This document shows, piece after piece, positions 1 through 10,340 of a DNA stretch of 64,000 nucleotides; position 1 is the first letter of the stretch, and each line of letters opens with the position of its first letter. The position numbers were made by a program, and so were the translations under genes. This DNA is from Haematospirillum sp. H1815 (GTDB taxonomy: Bacteria; Pseudomonadota; Alphaproteobacteria; Rhodospirillales; Rhodospirillaceae), in assembly GCF_012102705.1 (NCBI RefSeq), contig NZ_JAAVTA010000001.1:186001-250000 (forward strand). Reading direction: 5' to 3'. The notes below the pieces were generated by a model, which made no database searches, was not told the origin of the DNA, and saw only the letters and a list, made by a program, of their open reading frames with translations.

Positions 1-365
1 GATACGTCAGCAATAACGGGCAGCAGCGAATAGATGGCATGCCCACTGCCAACGCAGACTGTCAGTGCAAACGAGCAAAAAGGGGCAATAAGCGTGACAT
101 GCTTTGGGTGAGCTCTGAGCAGCCGCTCTGCCTGTTGGACCAGCCAGTCCAGTCCACCGGCAGCCTGTAGGGTTGCAGATGCTGTAACAACGGCAAGAAT
201 GATCAGCATGACGGTCACAGGTGGTCTGGCCGGAACAGCGCCAAATCCGAAGCACAGAACGGCAACCCCCAAGCCGCCGATCAAGCCCAGGGAAACTCCT
301 CCCCGCCGGATACCGATCAGGATTGCCCCTAGAACCAGAGCAAATTCCATCCAGAAAACAAGCAT
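1..365 (-). CDS. Anaerobic C4-dicarboxylate transporter, Dcu family (5' part, cut by window edge)
   Basis: About 121 codons of the N-terminus are present; the rest lies beyond base 1. The reading begins MLVFWMEFALVLGAILIG and continues through a glycine-rich segment, an LIILAVVTASATLQAAGGLDWL-type segment and GSGHAIYSLLPVIADV, which match the first helices of DcuA/DcuB exchangers of fumarate, succinate and aspartate. Three hydrophobic stretches are visible, consistent with inner-membrane location. The ATG at 363-365 has GAGG five bases upstream. A longer ORF in another frame over the same bases is a shadow. DcuA versus DcuB cannot be decided from this fragment. Confidence 0.85.
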   Translation of the reverse strand, partial: MLVFWMEFALVLGAILIGIRRGGVSLGLIGGLGVAVLCFGFGAVPARPPVTVMLIILAVVTASATLQAAGGLDWLVQQAERLLRAHPKHVTLIAPFCSFALTVCVGSGHAIYSLLPVIADV

Positions 366-547
366 ATATGCCTCGCAAGCCCTATCAGGCATTTTATCAT
401 CATGTCGAGAAAGAATGAATGTACGCTAATGCCATCATCCTTTTTCCGCAATTTATTTATGGGAAATTGTGTATGTGGCCTGGGCTCTCTCCATCCTTAT
501 CGCCAGGTCTGGCGATTCCTGCTGTGTTCTGGCATCTTGGGCAGACT
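366..547. other. Divergent intergenic region between dcu and dnaE
   Basis: These 182 bases separate two divergently transcribed genes and must carry the promoter of dcu and probably that of dnaE. I see no convincing consensus hexamers. A reading frame open from 419 in frame with dnaE lacks similarity to DnaE N-termini and is treated as untranslated leader. Confidence 0.4.
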
Positions 548-3500
548 ATGCAGAATGCCTTTGTTCACCTCCGCCTTCACACGCCCTATTCAATGTCCGA
601 AGGGGCGATACCAATCAAGACGCTTGGCAAGATATGTCGCGAACGTGGCATGCCGGCTGTTGCCGTTACTGATACCCGCAACCTGTTCGGTGGGCTGGAG
701 TTTTCGGTAACGTTGGCTGCCGATGGTGTGCAACCGATTGTCGGATGTCAGGTTGCCGTGGAACGCGGTGGGGATACGGAACCCCCGCGGGGTCGGCGGG
801 ATATGGTGCCCGACCAATTTGATGATCTTGTTCTGTTGTGTCAGGATGCTGTTGGTTACAGTAATCTTATCGCGCTGATTTCTCATGCCTTCATGGCGGC
901 AGAGAGTGGTGAGGTGCCAAAGATACGCCGCCCGGATCTGGAAGCCCGAAGCGAAGGATTGTTGTGTCTGACGGGCGGGGTTTCCGGGCCGGTTGGCTAC
1001 CGGATCCTGAATGGTGGGCTACAGCCTGCTGAGGCTGAGTTGCAGTGGCTTGCGTCGGTTTTCCCCGGGCGACTCTATATGGAAATACAGCGCCATGACA
1101 CTCCGGAAGAAAACAAAACCGAGCCTGTTTTTCTCGATCTTGCTTACAAGCACGGGATTCCTCTTGTCGCCACGAACGATTGTTATTTCCCGGATCGCGA
1201 GTTATTCGAGGCTCATGATGTCTTGATTTGTATGTCACAGAAACTGACGGTTTCTGCGACCGATCGGCGGCGGTTGACGCCGGAACATTACCTGAAATCG
1301 GCAGCCGAAATGCGTGAGCTGTTTCAGGATCTGCCGGAGGCCACTGACAATACACTGACAATTGCTCGCCGCTGTGCAGTGATGGTGGAGAAGCGCAAGC
1401 CAATCTTGCCGCGTTCAGCGCGTGCCGTGGACAGTTCAGAAGAAGATGTGTTGCGCCAGATGGCCCGCGAAGGGTTGGAAAGGCGCCTGCCTGTTCATGT
1501 TTATACGCCGGGTATGACAGAGGACGAAAAAGTGAAGGCCGCCGCGCCTTACTATCAAAGGCTTGCGTTCGAGCTGGATGTGATTATCCAGATGGGATTC
1601 CCTGGTTACTTTATCATTGTTGCTGATTTCATCCAGTGGGCAAAAGACAACGACGTACCCGTTGGTCCGGGGCGTGGTTCCGGTGCTGGTTCCTTGGTCG
1701 CATGGGCGCTGACCATCACAGACCTTGATCCCCTCCGCTTCCAGCTTCTCTTTGAACGTTTCCTGAATCCGGAACGCATTTCAATGCCGGACTTCGATAT
1801 CGATTTTTGTCAGGAGCGGCGAGGGGCAGTCATTGACTATGTTCAGAAAACATACGGGCGTGACCGTGTTGCGCAGATTATAACTTTTGGAAAGTTGCAG
1901 GCTAGGGCTGTGCTGCGGTCTGTTGGTCGTGTTCTGGAAATGCCCCTGGGTTACGTTGACCGTATCTGCAAGCTGGTGCCCAACAACCCTGCCAACCCCG
2001 TCAGCTTGCAGGAAGCCATTGTTCAAGAACCGCAGCTGCAGGCCCTGCGTGACAGTGACCCCCAGGTTGCCCAGTTGCTGTCTATTGGTCAGCGCCTAGA
2101 GGGACTTTATTCACACGCATCAACCCATGCGGCCGGTGTGGTGATTGGTGATCGTCCTCTCGACCAGTTGGTTCCGATGTATCGCGATCCTGGGTCGGAC
2201 ATGCCGGTAACCCAGTTCAATATGAAGTGGGTTGAATCGGCAGGGCTTGTAAAATTTGACTTCCTTGGCCTGAAAACGCTGACCGTACTGCAGAAGGCTG
2301 TTAATCTGTTGCGTGAGAGGGGGATACAGATCGATCTGTCTTCCCTGCCTCTGGATGATACGAAAACCTATGATATGCTTGGCCGTGGAGAGGCCGCAGG
2401 CGTGTTCCAGCTGGAATCGCAAGGAATGCGGGACGTCCTGACACGGATGAAACCCGACTGCCTGGAAGATATTATCGCGGTTGTTGCCCTGTATCGGCCG
2501 GGTCCGATGGATAATATTCCTTCCTACATCGCCCGCAAGCAGGGTACCGAGCCGATTGACTATATGCACCCAAGCTTGGAGCCGATCCTGAAGGAAACAT
2601 ACGGGATCATGATTTATCAAGAGCAGGTCATGCAGGCAGCCCAGGTTCTGGCCGGCTATTCTCTTGGTAGCGCTGACCTTCTGCGTCGGGCCATGGGGAA
2701 AAAGATCAAGGAGGAAATGGACCAGCAGCGCGCCATGTTTGTGCAGGGGTGCGCAGAGCGCGGCATTGCCTCCGGTCAAGCTTCCGGTATTTTTGATACT
2801 ATCGCCAAGTTTGCTGGCTATGGCTTCAACAAGTCCCATGCTGCAGCCTATGCGTACGTAGCCTATCAGACAGCGTACATGAAAGCCAATTACCCGGTTG
2901 AATTCATGGCTGCAATCATGACGTATGATATGCATAATACAGACAAGCTGGCCTCTTTCAGGGGGGAGCTACAGCGTTTGGGTATTCCGCTTCTGCCGCC
3001 TGATATCAATGCTTCTGATGTTCAGTTCGGTGTCGAATTTGGCGATCCCAACCCACAGGGGGCCGTACGTTATGCGCTGGCGGCTGTCCGCAACGTGGGC
3101 GAGGCTGCGATGCAGGGACTGGTGACGGAACGCAGAAGTCGCGGTGCTTTTCGCTCTGTACAGGACTTTGCCGGGCGTGTGGACAGCCGTGCTATCAACA
3201 AGAGGTTGCTTGAGAATTTGGTCAGGGCCGGGGCTTTTGATTGTCTGGAGCCATCCCGTGCACGGCTTTTTGCTGGTATAGAGCTTCTCTTACGGCATGC
3301 CCAAGCCGCTGCAGAGGCTCGTGCCTCGTCCCAGGTCAGCCTGTTTGGTCCTGCGGATACGGTTCCACGCTTTGATTTGCCCGCAGGGGAAGAGTGGTCC
3401 AGGACAGATATTCTGAATGAAGAGCGGGCCGCCATTGGCTTTTTCCTGTCGGCACACCCCTTGGATGCTTACAAAACAACCCTGGAGCGGCTTGATGCTG

Positions 3501-4024
3501 TTCCTTCCTCTGACCTTGTAATTTATTTGCGGAATGGAGGGCAAACGCCGGTACGTATGGCTGCTATTGTAGGGGGGCGTAAGGAAAAAACCGGACGTAA
3601 TGGTTCCCGTTATGCCTTTGTCAGCCTTTCGGATGCGGGTGGCGGGTACGAAGCCATGTTCTTTTCCGAGATTCTGTCATCCAGTAGGGATCTGCTGGAC
3701 TCTGGCAAGCCGCTTCTCCTGAGTGTGGATGCCCGGTTGGATGGCGATCAGGTCAGGTTGTCTGTCCAGCATGTTGAAAGCTTGGATAATGCCGTTTCCA
3801 GGGCAACCAAGAAAATTATGGTTGTTTTTGATGCTCCATCCTGCCTTGGCAAGGTGCGCCAGATTATTGACTCTGATGCCAATGGGCATGGCCGGGTTGT
3901 TCTGGTGGCCAGAACACGATCTCAGGAGGTTGAGATGCCTCTTCGCCAAGGCTTTGCCTTGTCCGGCCATACCCTTGGTGCCCTGAAGGATGTTCCCGGG
4001 GTCTTGGAGGTGCGGGAAATCTAG
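548..4024 (+). CDS. dnaE: DNA polymerase III subunit alpha
   Basis: Replicative polymerase catalytic subunit of 1158 residues, the usual DnaE1 length. The N-terminal PHP domain begins at [17 protein letters not shown]. The polymerase active site shows PDFDIDF with D415 and D417, and a third aspartate at D571 in KFDFLGLKT, matching the E. coli triad D401/D403/D555. The C-terminal third holds the helix-hairpin-helix and OB-fold region. The frame is open from 419, but family alignment supports ATG 548 ([12 protein letters not shown]). Only a weak TTGGG lies upstream. It stands alone, with a gap of 188 bases before rpsB. Confidence 0.95.
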   Translation: MQNAFVHLRLHTPYSMSEGAIPIKTLGKICRERGMPAVAVTDTRNLFGGLEFSVTLAADGVQPIVGCQVAVERGGDTEPPRGRRDMVPDQFDDLVLLCQDAVGYSNLIALISHAFMAAESGEVPKIRRPDLEARSEGLLCLTGGVSGPVGYRILNGGLQPAEAELQWLASVFPGRLYMEIQRHDTPEENKTEPVFLDLAYKHGIPLVATNDCYFPDRELFEAHDVLICMSQKLTVSATDRRRLTPEHYLKSAAEMRELFQDLPEATDNTLTIARRCAVMVEKRKPILPRSARAVDSSEEDVLRQMAREGLERRLPVHVYTPGMTEDEKVKAAAPYYQRLAFELDVIIQMGFPGYFIIVADFIQWAKDNDVPVGPGRGSGAGSLVAWALTITDLDPLRFQLLFERFLNPERISMPDFDIDFCQERRGAVIDYVQKTYGRDRVAQIITFGKLQARAVLRSVGRVLEMPLGYVDRICKLVPNNPANPVSLQEAIVQEPQLQALRDSDPQVAQLLSIGQRLEGLYSHASTHAAGVVIGDRPLDQLVPMYRDPGSDMPVTQFNMKWVESAGLVKFDFLGLKTLTVLQKAVNLLRERGIQIDLSSLPLDDTKTYDMLGRGEAAGVFQLESQGMRDVLTRMKPDCLEDIIAVVALYRPGPMDNIPSYIARKQGTEPIDYMHPSLEPILKETYGIMIYQEQVMQAAQVLAGYSLGSADLLRRAMGKKIKEEMDQQRAMFVQGCAERGIASGQASGIFDTIAKFAGYGFNKSHAAAYAYVAYQTAYMKANYPVEFMAAIMTYDMHNTDKLASFRGELQRLGIPLLPPDINASDVQFGVEFGDPNPQGAVRYALAAVRNVGEAAMQGLVTERRSRGAFRSVQDFAGRVDSRAINKRLLENLVRAGAFDCLEPSRARLFAGIELLLRHAQAAAEARASSQVSLFGPADTVPRFDLPAGEEWSRTDILNEERAAIGFFLSAHPLDAYKTTLERLDAVPSSDLVIYLRNGGQTPVRMAAIVGGRKEKTGRNGSRYAFVSLSDAGGGYEAMFFSEILSSSRDLLDSGKPLLLSVDARLDGDQVRLSVQHVESLDNAVSRATKKIMVVFDAPSCLGKVRQIIDSDANGHGRVVLVARTRSQEVEMPLRQGFALSGHTLGALKDVPGVLEVREI

Positions 4025-4212
4025 GCTTGGACCGCCGGCATGATATCCAGGCTTGCAATTCATGGCCCGGCACGATAAACAACCAGCCTTGTGAAAAACT
4101 ACACACACGGGTGCACGGGCCCATTGTCCCCCTCCAAGGGGCTTCTGGTCCATCCGGTGCCGTTTATTCGGCCACTTGCCCTGTGGAGGTATCAACCGGA
4201 AAAGAGGAAATA

Positions 4213-4998
4213 ATGGCTCTTCCGACATTTACACTGCGTCAGCTGGTCGAGGCTGGCTGTCACTTCGGTCACAACACGCGTCGCTGGAATCCCCGCATGA
4301 AGCCCTATCTGTACGGGGTTCGTGATGGCGTGCACATCATTGATCTGCAGCAGACCGTTCCGCTGTTGCAGCGCGCCATGGAAAAGGTGCGTGAAGTCAC
4401 GTCTTCAGGTGGTCGTGTGCTGTTTGTTGGCACCAAGCGCCAGGCGCAGGATATTGTTGCTGAAACAGCCCGTCGCTGCGGACAGTACTACGTCAATCAC
4501 CGCTGGCTTGGCGGGATGCTGACCAACTGGAAGACAATATCCAATTCCATCAATCGCCTGCGTGAGCTGGAGGGGATGTTCGAGAGCGGCGCTGTCAACA
4601 GCTTTACCAAGCGCGAGCAGCTCAGCCTGACCCGCGAGATGGAAAAGCTTGATCGTGCCTTGGGCGGGATCAAGGATATGGGCGGCCTGCCCAACATTCT
4701 CTTTATTGTCGACGTGACAAAGGAAGATCTGGCTGTTGCTGAGGCCCGCAAGCTTGGCATTCCCGTGGTTGCCATCGTTGACTCCAACGCCAGCCCGGAG
4801 GGTGTTGATTTCCCCGTTCCAGGTAATGATGATGCCATTCGTGCTATCACCACGTACTGTGATCTGATTGCGGGATCTGTTCTTTCGGGTATCCAGGCAG
4901 AGATGACGGCTGCTGGTGTTGATATTGGCGCATCGGAAGCGGCTCCTGTTGAGCCGGTCCTTGTGGCCGAGAATGACAGTGCCCAGGCAGAGGCCTGA
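4213..4998 (+). CDS. rpsB: 30S ribosomal protein S2
   Basis: 261 residues, starting [20 protein letters not shown], with the family motifs [35 protein letters not shown] and the C-terminal [19 protein letters not shown] block. The start is ATG 4213 with AGAGGA just upstream; the frame is open from 4027 but that part is leader. It is the first gene of the classical rpsB-tsf-pyrH-frr cluster. The 188-base leader after dnaE may hold the promoter and the autoregulatory site known for S2 in other bacteria; I could not identify a conserved leader structure. Confidence 0.97.
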   Translation: MALPTFTLRQLVEAGCHFGHNTRRWNPRMKPYLYGVRDGVHIIDLQQTVPLLQRAMEKVREVTSSGGRVLFVGTKRQAQDIVAETARRCGQYYVNHRWLGGMLTNWKTISNSINRLRELEGMFESGAVNSFTKREQLSLTREMEKLDRALGGIKDMGGLPNILFIVDVTKEDLAVAEARKLGIPVVAIVDSNASPEGVDFPVPGNDDAIRAITTYCDLIAGSVLSGIQAEMTAAGVDIGASEAAPVEPVLVAENDSAQAEA

Positions 4999-5020
4999 GG
5001 CGTTCGCGGTTGAAGCGATG

Positions 5021-5048
5021 CGGCGGCGACAGCAGTTGCCGCCGTTTT
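5021..5048 (+). terminator. Rho-independent terminator or attenuator between rpsB and tsf
   Basis: A 10-bp stem (5021-5030 with 5035-5044, one G-U pair) closes a 4-base loop AGCA and is followed by TTTT at 5045-5048. It lies 22 bases after the rpsB stop and 120 bases before tsf. Partial termination here would let S2 be made in excess of EF-Ts. Confidence 0.8.
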
Positions 5049-5164
5049 CCTGAGTGGCCCACTGCACGTGAGGCTCTTCGAGATAACTGGAGTATCGAGC
5101 TTCCCGGCCATTTTGTTCTGTTGCTGGTCGGTCTCGGTGCCCTGAAGAAGAAGGTGTTACCCTA

Positions 5165-6094
5165 ATGGCTGAAATTACTGCTGCACTGGTGAAAGAACTG
5201 CGTGAAACATCTGGCGCCGGCATGATGGATTGCAAAAAGGCGCTGTCCGAGACTGGTGGGGATCTTGAGTCTGCGGTTGATTGGCTGAGAAAGAAGGGGC
5301 TTGCGGCTGCTGCCAAGAAAGCAGGGCGTGTTGCTGCCGAGGGGCTGGTCGCTGTTGCTGCCACCGGCACACGTGCTGCAGTCGTAGAGCTTAATGCTGA
5401 AACAGACTTTGTGGCCCGCAATGATCAGTTCCAGTCCCTTGCGCAGGGCATTGCCCAGGTGGCCCTTGGTGTGGATGGTGATGTTGATGCCTTGAAAGCT
5501 GCCGCTTTCCCGGGCTCTGGCCGCACTGTTGTTGATGAAGTGACTGCAGCGATTGCCTCTATTGGTGAAAATATGAACCTGCGACGTTACCAGGCGCTAT
5601 CGGTGTCTTCTGGTATTGTTGCTTCTTATGTCCATACGGCAGTCAAGCCTGGCCTTGGTAAGATCGGTGTTCTTGTTGCGCTGGAATCCGAAGGTGATGT
5701 GGCTCGTCTTGAGGAAGTGGGCAAGCAGATCGCCATGCACGTTGCGGCTGCTAATCCGCAGTACCTTAACAAGGATCTGGTGGATACAGCTGCTTTGGAC
5801 CGGGAGCGTGATGTGTTGGCCGATCAGGCCCGTGCATCCGGAAAGTCCGAGGACATCATTTCCAAGATGGTTGATGGCAGGTTGCGGAAGTTTTACGAGG
5901 AAGTGTGCTTGGTCGAGCAGATTTTTGTCATCGATGGTGAAACAAGAATTTCTGCCGTCGTTGCCAATCTGGCCAAAGAACTCGGGAAGCCTGTGGAGCT
6001 GAAAGGCTTTGTGCGGTTTGCCTTGGGTGAGGGAATAGAGAAGCAAGAATCCGACTTTGCTGCCGAGGTTGCTGCAGCTGCGGGGCATGCTTGA
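5165..6094 (+). CDS. tsf: Elongation factor Ts
   Basis: 309 residues. The protein regenerates EF-Tu-GTP by nucleotide exchange. It begins with the UBA-like domain ([24 protein letters not shown]) and carries the exchange motif [15 protein letters not shown] near residue 80, followed by the two core subdomains. The length is typical of the full bacterial form. ATG 5165 is preceded by AAGGTG. It is second in the rpsB-tsf pair, separated from rpsB by a terminator-like hairpin. Confidence 0.97.
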   Translation: MAEITAALVKELRETSGAGMMDCKKALSETGGDLESAVDWLRKKGLAAAAKKAGRVAAEGLVAVAATGTRAAVVELNAETDFVARNDQFQSLAQGIAQVALGVDGDVDALKAAAFPGSGRTVVDEVTAAIASIGENMNLRRYQALSVSSGIVASYVHTAVKPGLGKIGVLVALESEGDVARLEEVGKQIAMHVAAANPQYLNKDLVDTAALDRERDVLADQARASGKSEDIISKMVDGRLRKFYEEVCLVEQIFVIDGETRISAVVANLAKELGKPVELKGFVRFALGEGIEKQESDFAAEVAAAAGHA

Positions 6095-6234
6095 TCCTTG
6101 TTTGGATCTGCACTTCCTGTGTTGATGTGGTAGGCGGCAACGTTGTGCAATCTGGCGAGTGTTGCCCCCTTCCGCTTGCGTCTTGATGTCTTCGTGTCAT
6201 TCTTTCATCCACTGTGCCTTTTGGAGTTCTGATC

Positions 6235-6960
6235 ATGTTTGTCCTGTCAACCTGTCGCCGCGTTATGCTCAAGCTATCTGGCGAAGGATTGATGGGGGAT
6301 CGTGAATACGGTATGGACCGTGCTGTTATTGAGGCTATTGCCCGTGATGTGCGGTCTGTTGTGCAGGGCGGTGTGCAGGTTTGCTTGGTGATTGGCGGTG
6401 GCAATATATTCCGCGGTGTTTCTGGTGCCGCGCAGGGGATGGACCGTGCCAGTGCCGACTATATGGGAATGCTGGCTACGGTTATGAATGCGCTTGCCGT
6501 GCAGAATGCGCTGGAGCAGATGGGTGTTGATACCCGCGTCCAGTCTGCTATTCCTATGTCTGCTGTTTGCGAGCCTTATATTCGGCGCAAGGCTGTGCGT
6601 CACATGGAGAAGGGGCGGGTCGTCATTTTTGCAGCAGGTACAGGTAACCCGTTTTTCACAACAGATACAGGCGCTGCCTTGCGTGCTGTTGAGGTTAATT
6701 GTGACGCCTTGCTGAAGGCTACCCAAGTTGACGGCGTCTATTCTGCTGATCCAAGAAAAGATTGTAATGCCAAGCGGTATGAAACGCTGAGCTATACAGA
6801 GGTTCTGACAAAGGATTTGCGTGTCATGGATGCCTCAGCTATTGCGTTGGCACGTGAAAATCGCTTGCCTGTTGTTGTTTTTAACATGCATGGAAATGGT
6901 GCTTTTGCCGCTGTTATGCGTGGTGAGGGGCGCTATACTGTTATTTCCGAGGAGAATTGA
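6235..6960 (+). CDS. pyrH: UMP kinase
   Basis: 241 residues of the hexameric amino-acid-kinase-fold UMP kinase, which makes UDP for pyrimidine nucleotide synthesis. Visible motifs are the phosphate-binding KLSGEGLMG near the N-terminus, [25 protein letters not shown] and [14 protein letters not shown]. The start at ATG 6235 is chosen over an in-frame GTG at 6214 because GGAG lies at 6223-6226, eight bases from the ATG. It follows tsf by 140 bases and nearly touches frr. Confidence 0.96.
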   Translation: MFVLSTCRRVMLKLSGEGLMGDREYGMDRAVIEAIARDVRSVVQGGVQVCLVIGGGNIFRGVSGAAQGMDRASADYMGMLATVMNALAVQNALEQMGVDTRVQSAIPMSAVCEPYIRRKAVRHMEKGRVVIFAAGTGNPFFTTDTGAALRAVEVNCDALLKATQVDGVYSADPRKDCNAKRYETLSYTEVLTKDLRVMDASAIALARENRLPVVVFNMHGNGAFAAVMRGEGRYTVISEEN

Positions 6961-6962
6961 TC

Positions 6963-7529
6963 GTGGCTGGTGACTATGCCTCGCTGAAGAAAGATATCCG
7001 GCACCGTATGGAGCAGGCCGTCGAGGTGATGAGAAAAGAGTTTGCCGGTTTGCGCACAGGACGTGCGCACATCAGCCTCCTTGATCCTGTGCAGGTTGAG
7101 GCTTATGGCCAGAGCATGCCATTGAACCAAGTGGGTACTGTTGGTTCTCCTGAGCCTAGGATGTTGACGGTCAGCGTTTGGGACAAGGGAATGGTCAAGG
7201 CAGCTGAGAAGGCTATTCGTGATGCCGGCCTTGGACTCAACCCCATGGCGGATGGCCAGACCATTCGCATTCCGGTCCCTCCCTTGACAGAGGAACGGCG
7301 CCAGGAATTGACGAAAGTTGCGGCCAAGTATGCAGAGACAACACGGATTGCCGTGCGTAATGTACGTCGTGACGGGAATGACAACCTGAAGAAAATGGAA
7401 AAAGATGGACTGATCTCACAGGATGAGCTTCATACTTATACCGCTGAAATACAGAAGATGACCGATGAGACGATCAAGTCCTTGGATGAGGTTCTTGATC
7501 ATAAGCAGAAAGAGATCATGCAGGTATAG
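6963..7529 (+). CDS. frr: Ribosome recycling factor
   Basis: 188 residues, within the normal size of RRF, which splits post-termination ribosomes with EF-G. Family signatures include [17 protein letters not shown], the domain II segment around [13 protein letters not shown] and [12 protein letters not shown], and the C-terminal helix. The start is GTG 6963 with GAGGAG at 6949-6954, eight bases away; a TTG at 6957 lies too close to that site. The gene starts two bases after the pyrH stop, so the two are probably translationally coupled. Confidence 0.95.
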   Translation: MAGDYASLKKDIRHRMEQAVEVMRKEFAGLRTGRAHISLLDPVQVEAYGQSMPLNQVGTVGSPEPRMLTVSVWDKGMVKAAEKAIRDAGLGLNPMADGQTIRIPVPPLTEERRQELTKVAAKYAETTRIAVRNVRRDGNDNLKKMEKDGLISQDELHTYTAEIQKMTDETIKSLDEVLDHKQKEIMQV

Positions 7530-7586
7530 TGTTGTCGTGTAGCTTCTGTTTTAGCAGGTTTCTAACAAGCTGAAGGGTTTATAGCC

Positions 7587-8279
7587 TTGCATGTGGCAAT
7601 CATCATGGATGGTAACGGTCGCTGGGCGCAGAAAAGAGGACTGCCCCGGGTGGCCGGTCACAAGCGTGGCGCCGACGCTGTGAGGGTTGTGGTTGAGGCT
7701 GCTCCCTCGCTTGGTATTGATCAGCTGACCTTGTTTGGCTTCTCGTCCGAGAACTGGAAGCGGCCGCAGTCCGAGGTGTCTGCCTTGATGGGGTTGCTTC
7801 GTCTTTATCTAAAGTCTGAGATATCACGTCTACATGCTGAGGGTGTGCGCCTGAGGTTTATGGGTGATCGCTTTGGATTGGCAGACGATATTGTTGCCCT
7901 GATGGCCGATGCAGAAGAAAGAACAGCTGGCAATAGTTCTCTTGATCTTGTGATCGCAATTAATTATGGCAGTCGGGCTGAGATTGTTTCAGCGGTTCAG
8001 AAGTTAGCCGGGATGGTTCGGGATGGATTACTGGATGCAGGCTCAATCTCCGAGGATCTGTTCTCGTCTTCTTTGATGATTCCCGGTTTGCCCGATCCTG
8101 ATCTTTTGATTCGGACCAGCGGTGAGCAAAGAATCAGTAATTTTCTTCTGTGGCAGTGTGCTTATACAGAGTTTGTTTTTACAGATGTCTTGTGGCCTGA
8201 CTTCAATAAGGCTGAACTTGCAAAGTGTTTACAGGCTTTTGCGGTGCGGGACCGACGCTTTGGCGCCTTGACGGGCTGA
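7587..8279 (+). CDS. uppS: Undecaprenyl diphosphate synthase
   Basis: 230 residues. This cis-prenyltransferase makes the C55 lipid carrier for peptidoglycan and O-antigen. Motifs: HVAIIMDGNGRWA with the catalytic aspartate, the FSSENWKRP loop, and the C-terminal IRTSGEQRISNFLLWQ and ELVFTDVLWPDF-like segment. The protein starts almost directly at the catalytic motif. The start codon is probably TTG 7587, nine bases after GAAGGG, because an in-frame stop at 7563 excludes any ATG upstream. It leads the isoprenoid and phospholipid part of the cluster. Confidence 0.94.
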   Translation: MHVAIIMDGNGRWAQKRGLPRVAGHKRGADAVRVVVEAAPSLGIDQLTLFGFSSENWKRPQSEVSALMGLLRLYLKSEISRLHAEGVRLRFMGDRFGLADDIVALMADAEERTAGNSSLDLVIAINYGSRAEIVSAVQKLAGMVRDGLLDAGSISEDLFSSSLMIPGLPDPDLLIRTSGEQRISNFLLWQCAYTEFVFTDVLWPDFNKAELAKCLQAFAVRDRRFGALTG

Positions 8280-8294
8280 CTGTCTTTATCGTGT

Positions 8295-9071
8295 ATGGGG
8301 GTATCCGTGTTAGGAGCCAGAGTCTGTTCGGCGTTGTTTCTTGCTCCTGTTGTTCTTTTGGCCGTCTGGTTTGGTGATATTGCCTTTTCATCTGTCGTTG
8401 CTCTTGCGTCTGCCTTGATGATTTGGGAGTGGGACAGAATGTGCAGGGGGCGTTTTGGTGGTTGCGGGATGCTTGCTGCCGGAACTACGTTTGTGTCTGC
8501 CCTGTTGGCACCTCATTCGCCCTTTATTTCCTTGGGGCTTGTATGGGTTGGAACGCTGGTTGTTGCGGCATTCAGCCGCTCAGGCTGGCTTGCTATGGGT
8601 GTGCTTTATATTGGCCTTCCGTGCCTTGCTCTTTCTTGGCTGCGTGGCGAGACTGATGTTTGGACTCTCATGTGGCTTTTATTCGTTGTGTGGGCAACGG
8701 ATACGGGAGCTTACGTTTGTGGGCGCTCTATCGGTGGCCCCAAGCTTGCCCCACGGATCAGCCCGAACAAGACATGGGCTGGTTTGCTGGGTGGTGCGGT
8801 GTGTGCTGCTGTAACGGGTGCTGCGTTTCCATTCATGCTGGGTATGCCGGGCTGGCTGCTTGCGTTGGTTCTTGCAGCACTTCTTGCTGTTGTGGCTCAG
8901 GTTGGCGATCTTTTTGAGTCTTCTGTGAAAAGGCGCTTCAGGGTCAAGGACAGCAGTGGGATTATACCGGGGCACGGTGGTATTCTTGATCGTCTTGATG
9001 GCCTTGTTGCGGCAGCGCCCGTTGTTGTTTTGGTTGTTCTCGCCTTGGGTGGAGGCTTGGGGTCTTGGTGA
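8295..9071 (+). CDS. cdsA: Phosphatidate cytidylyltransferase
   Basis: 258 residues, with multiple transmembrane helices along the sequence. The enzyme makes CDP-diacylglycerol from phosphatidate and CTP in the inner membrane. The CdsA signature is clear near the C-terminus: SSVKRRFRVKDSSGIIPGHG followed by GILDRLDGL. A conserved ATDTGAYVCGR and SPNKTWAG block lies mid-protein. ATG 8295 is used; the stop codon overlaps the dxr ATG by one base (TGATG). Confidence 0.94.
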   Translation: MGVSVLGARVCSALFLAPVVLLAVWFGDIAFSSVVALASALMIWEWDRMCRGRFGGCGMLAAGTTFVSALLAPHSPFISLGLVWVGTLVVAAFSRSGWLAMGVLYIGLPCLALSWLRGETDVWTLMWLLFVVWATDTGAYVCGRSIGGPKLAPRISPNKTWAGLLGGAVCAAVTGAAFPFMLGMPGWLLALVLAALLAVVAQVGDLFESSVKRRFRVKDSSGIIPGHGGILDRLDGLVAAAPVVVLVVLALGGGLGSW

Positions 9072-10288
9072 TGCGATACCCGGTTCACCGTACAGAGCCT
9101 GTTGGCCCTCGTCGTGTCTCTATTCTTGGATCGACGGGGTCAGTCGGTACAAGCACTCTTGATCTTCTGTCTGCCAACCCAGAGAGGTGGCATTTTGTTG
9201 CCTTGGTTGGTAATCGTAACATTGATCTTTTAGCGCGGCAGGCTCGTGCCTTTCACCCTGAAGTTGTCGTTACTGCGGATCCGGCTCTTTATTCTGACCT
9301 GAAGATGGCGGTGGCCGGCACAGGTACGGAGGTTGCTGCAGGATTGGATGCTGTTGTTGATGCTGCGTCCAGGCCGGCTGACTGGATCATGTCGTCTGTT
9401 GTGGGGGCTGCTGGTCTTGCTCCGACCTTGGCCGCTGTTCGGCAAGGAACCGTTGTTGCTTTGGCAAACAAGGAATCGCTTGTTTGTGCGGGTCGCCTTG
9501 TTATGTCTGAGGTGGCGCGTTGCGGCGCAACTCTTTTGCCTGTCGATTCAGAGCATTCCGCCATTTTCCAGGCTCTTGACCAGTCCGTGGTGGATCAGGT
9601 CGAAAAATTGACGCTGACGGCTTCTGGTGGTCCTTTCCGCCAATTCTCTTTGGAGCAGATGTGCGATGTAACTCCGGATGAGGCTGTTTCTCACCCTGTC
9701 TGGTCCATGGGGGCGAAGATTTCGGTTGATTCTGCGTCGATGATGAACAAGGGGCTGGAGCTGATTGAAGCTAGTCACCTTTTTGGTGTCAATGAAGACT
9801 GCATCGATATTGTTGTTCATCCGCAGTCTGTTATTCATTCCATGGTGTCTTACAAGGATGGATCTATCCTTGCGCAGATGGGTGCGCCGGATATGCGGAT
9901 TCCGATTGCCTTTGCTCTTGGATGGCCTGGCCGTATGGAGGCCCTGACGGACAGACTGGACTGGCGTACCTTGGGTTCCCTGACATTCGAGCCTCCTGAC
10001 GAGAGCCGTTTTCCTGCTCTTCGTCTTGCTCGTTTTGTCCTGTGTCAGGGTGGTGGTGCCCCGACTGTTCTTAATGCAGCCAACGAGATTGCGGTTGCCC
10101 GTTTTCTTGATGGTTCCTTACGCTTTACCGATATTGCCGCTGTGGTCGAGGAAACGTTGGCCCGTCTTTCGGGCTGCCCGGAGCCAGAACATCTTTCTGA
10201 TGTTCTGGAAGTTGACCATCAGGCCCGCGCGATTGCGGTACAGATGTGTCAGGCCCGATTATCCGGAGTAGCTTCTGGTTCCGGTTGA
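9071..10288 (+). CDS. dxr: 1-deoxy-D-xylulose 5-phosphate reductoisomerase
   Basis: 405 residues. It carries out the committed step of the MEP isoprenoid pathway, NADPH-dependent conversion of DXP to MEP. The NADPH-binding motif SILGSTGSVGTSTLDLL is at the N-terminus; ALANKESLVCAG and LPVDSEHSAIFQ form metal and substrate sites, with GGPFR and the SMMNKGLELIEA block. ATG 9071 overlaps the cdsA stop; in-frame TTG 9065 and GTG 9068 are alternatives (GGAGG at 9051-9055 fits 9065 better, GGGG at 9059-9062 fits the ATG). Confidence 0.95.
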   Translation: MRYPVHRTEPVGPRRVSILGSTGSVGTSTLDLLSANPERWHFVALVGNRNIDLLARQARAFHPEVVVTADPALYSDLKMAVAGTGTEVAAGLDAVVDAASRPADWIMSSVVGAAGLAPTLAAVRQGTVVALANKESLVCAGRLVMSEVARCGATLLPVDSEHSAIFQALDQSVVDQVEKLTLTASGGPFRQFSLEQMCDVTPDEAVSHPVWSMGAKISVDSASMMNKGLELIEASHLFGVNEDCIDIVVHPQSVIHSMVSYKDGSILAQMGAPDMRIPIAFALGWPGRMEALTDRLDWRTLGSLTFEPPDESRFPALRLARFVLCQGGGAPTVLNAANEIAVARFLDGSLRFTDIAAVVEETLARLSGCPEPEHLSDVLEVDHQARAIAVQMCQARLSGVASGSG

Positions 10289-10340
10289 TGGTGTTATTGC
10301 GGTCTTCATAAATTCCTGAAGGATACGGATACGTTGCGTC

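Noticed and set aside
7-378. 123-residue minus-strand ORF at the window edge
   Set aside because: It is a shadow in the wrong frame; the frame starting at ATG 365 gives a clear Dcu transporter N-terminus.
419-547. N-terminal extension of dnaE from ATG 419
   Set aside because: The extra 43 residues do not resemble DnaE, and family alignment starts at 548.
2120-2935. 271-residue minus-strand ORF over dnaE
   Set aside because: Shadow of a strongly conserved gene.
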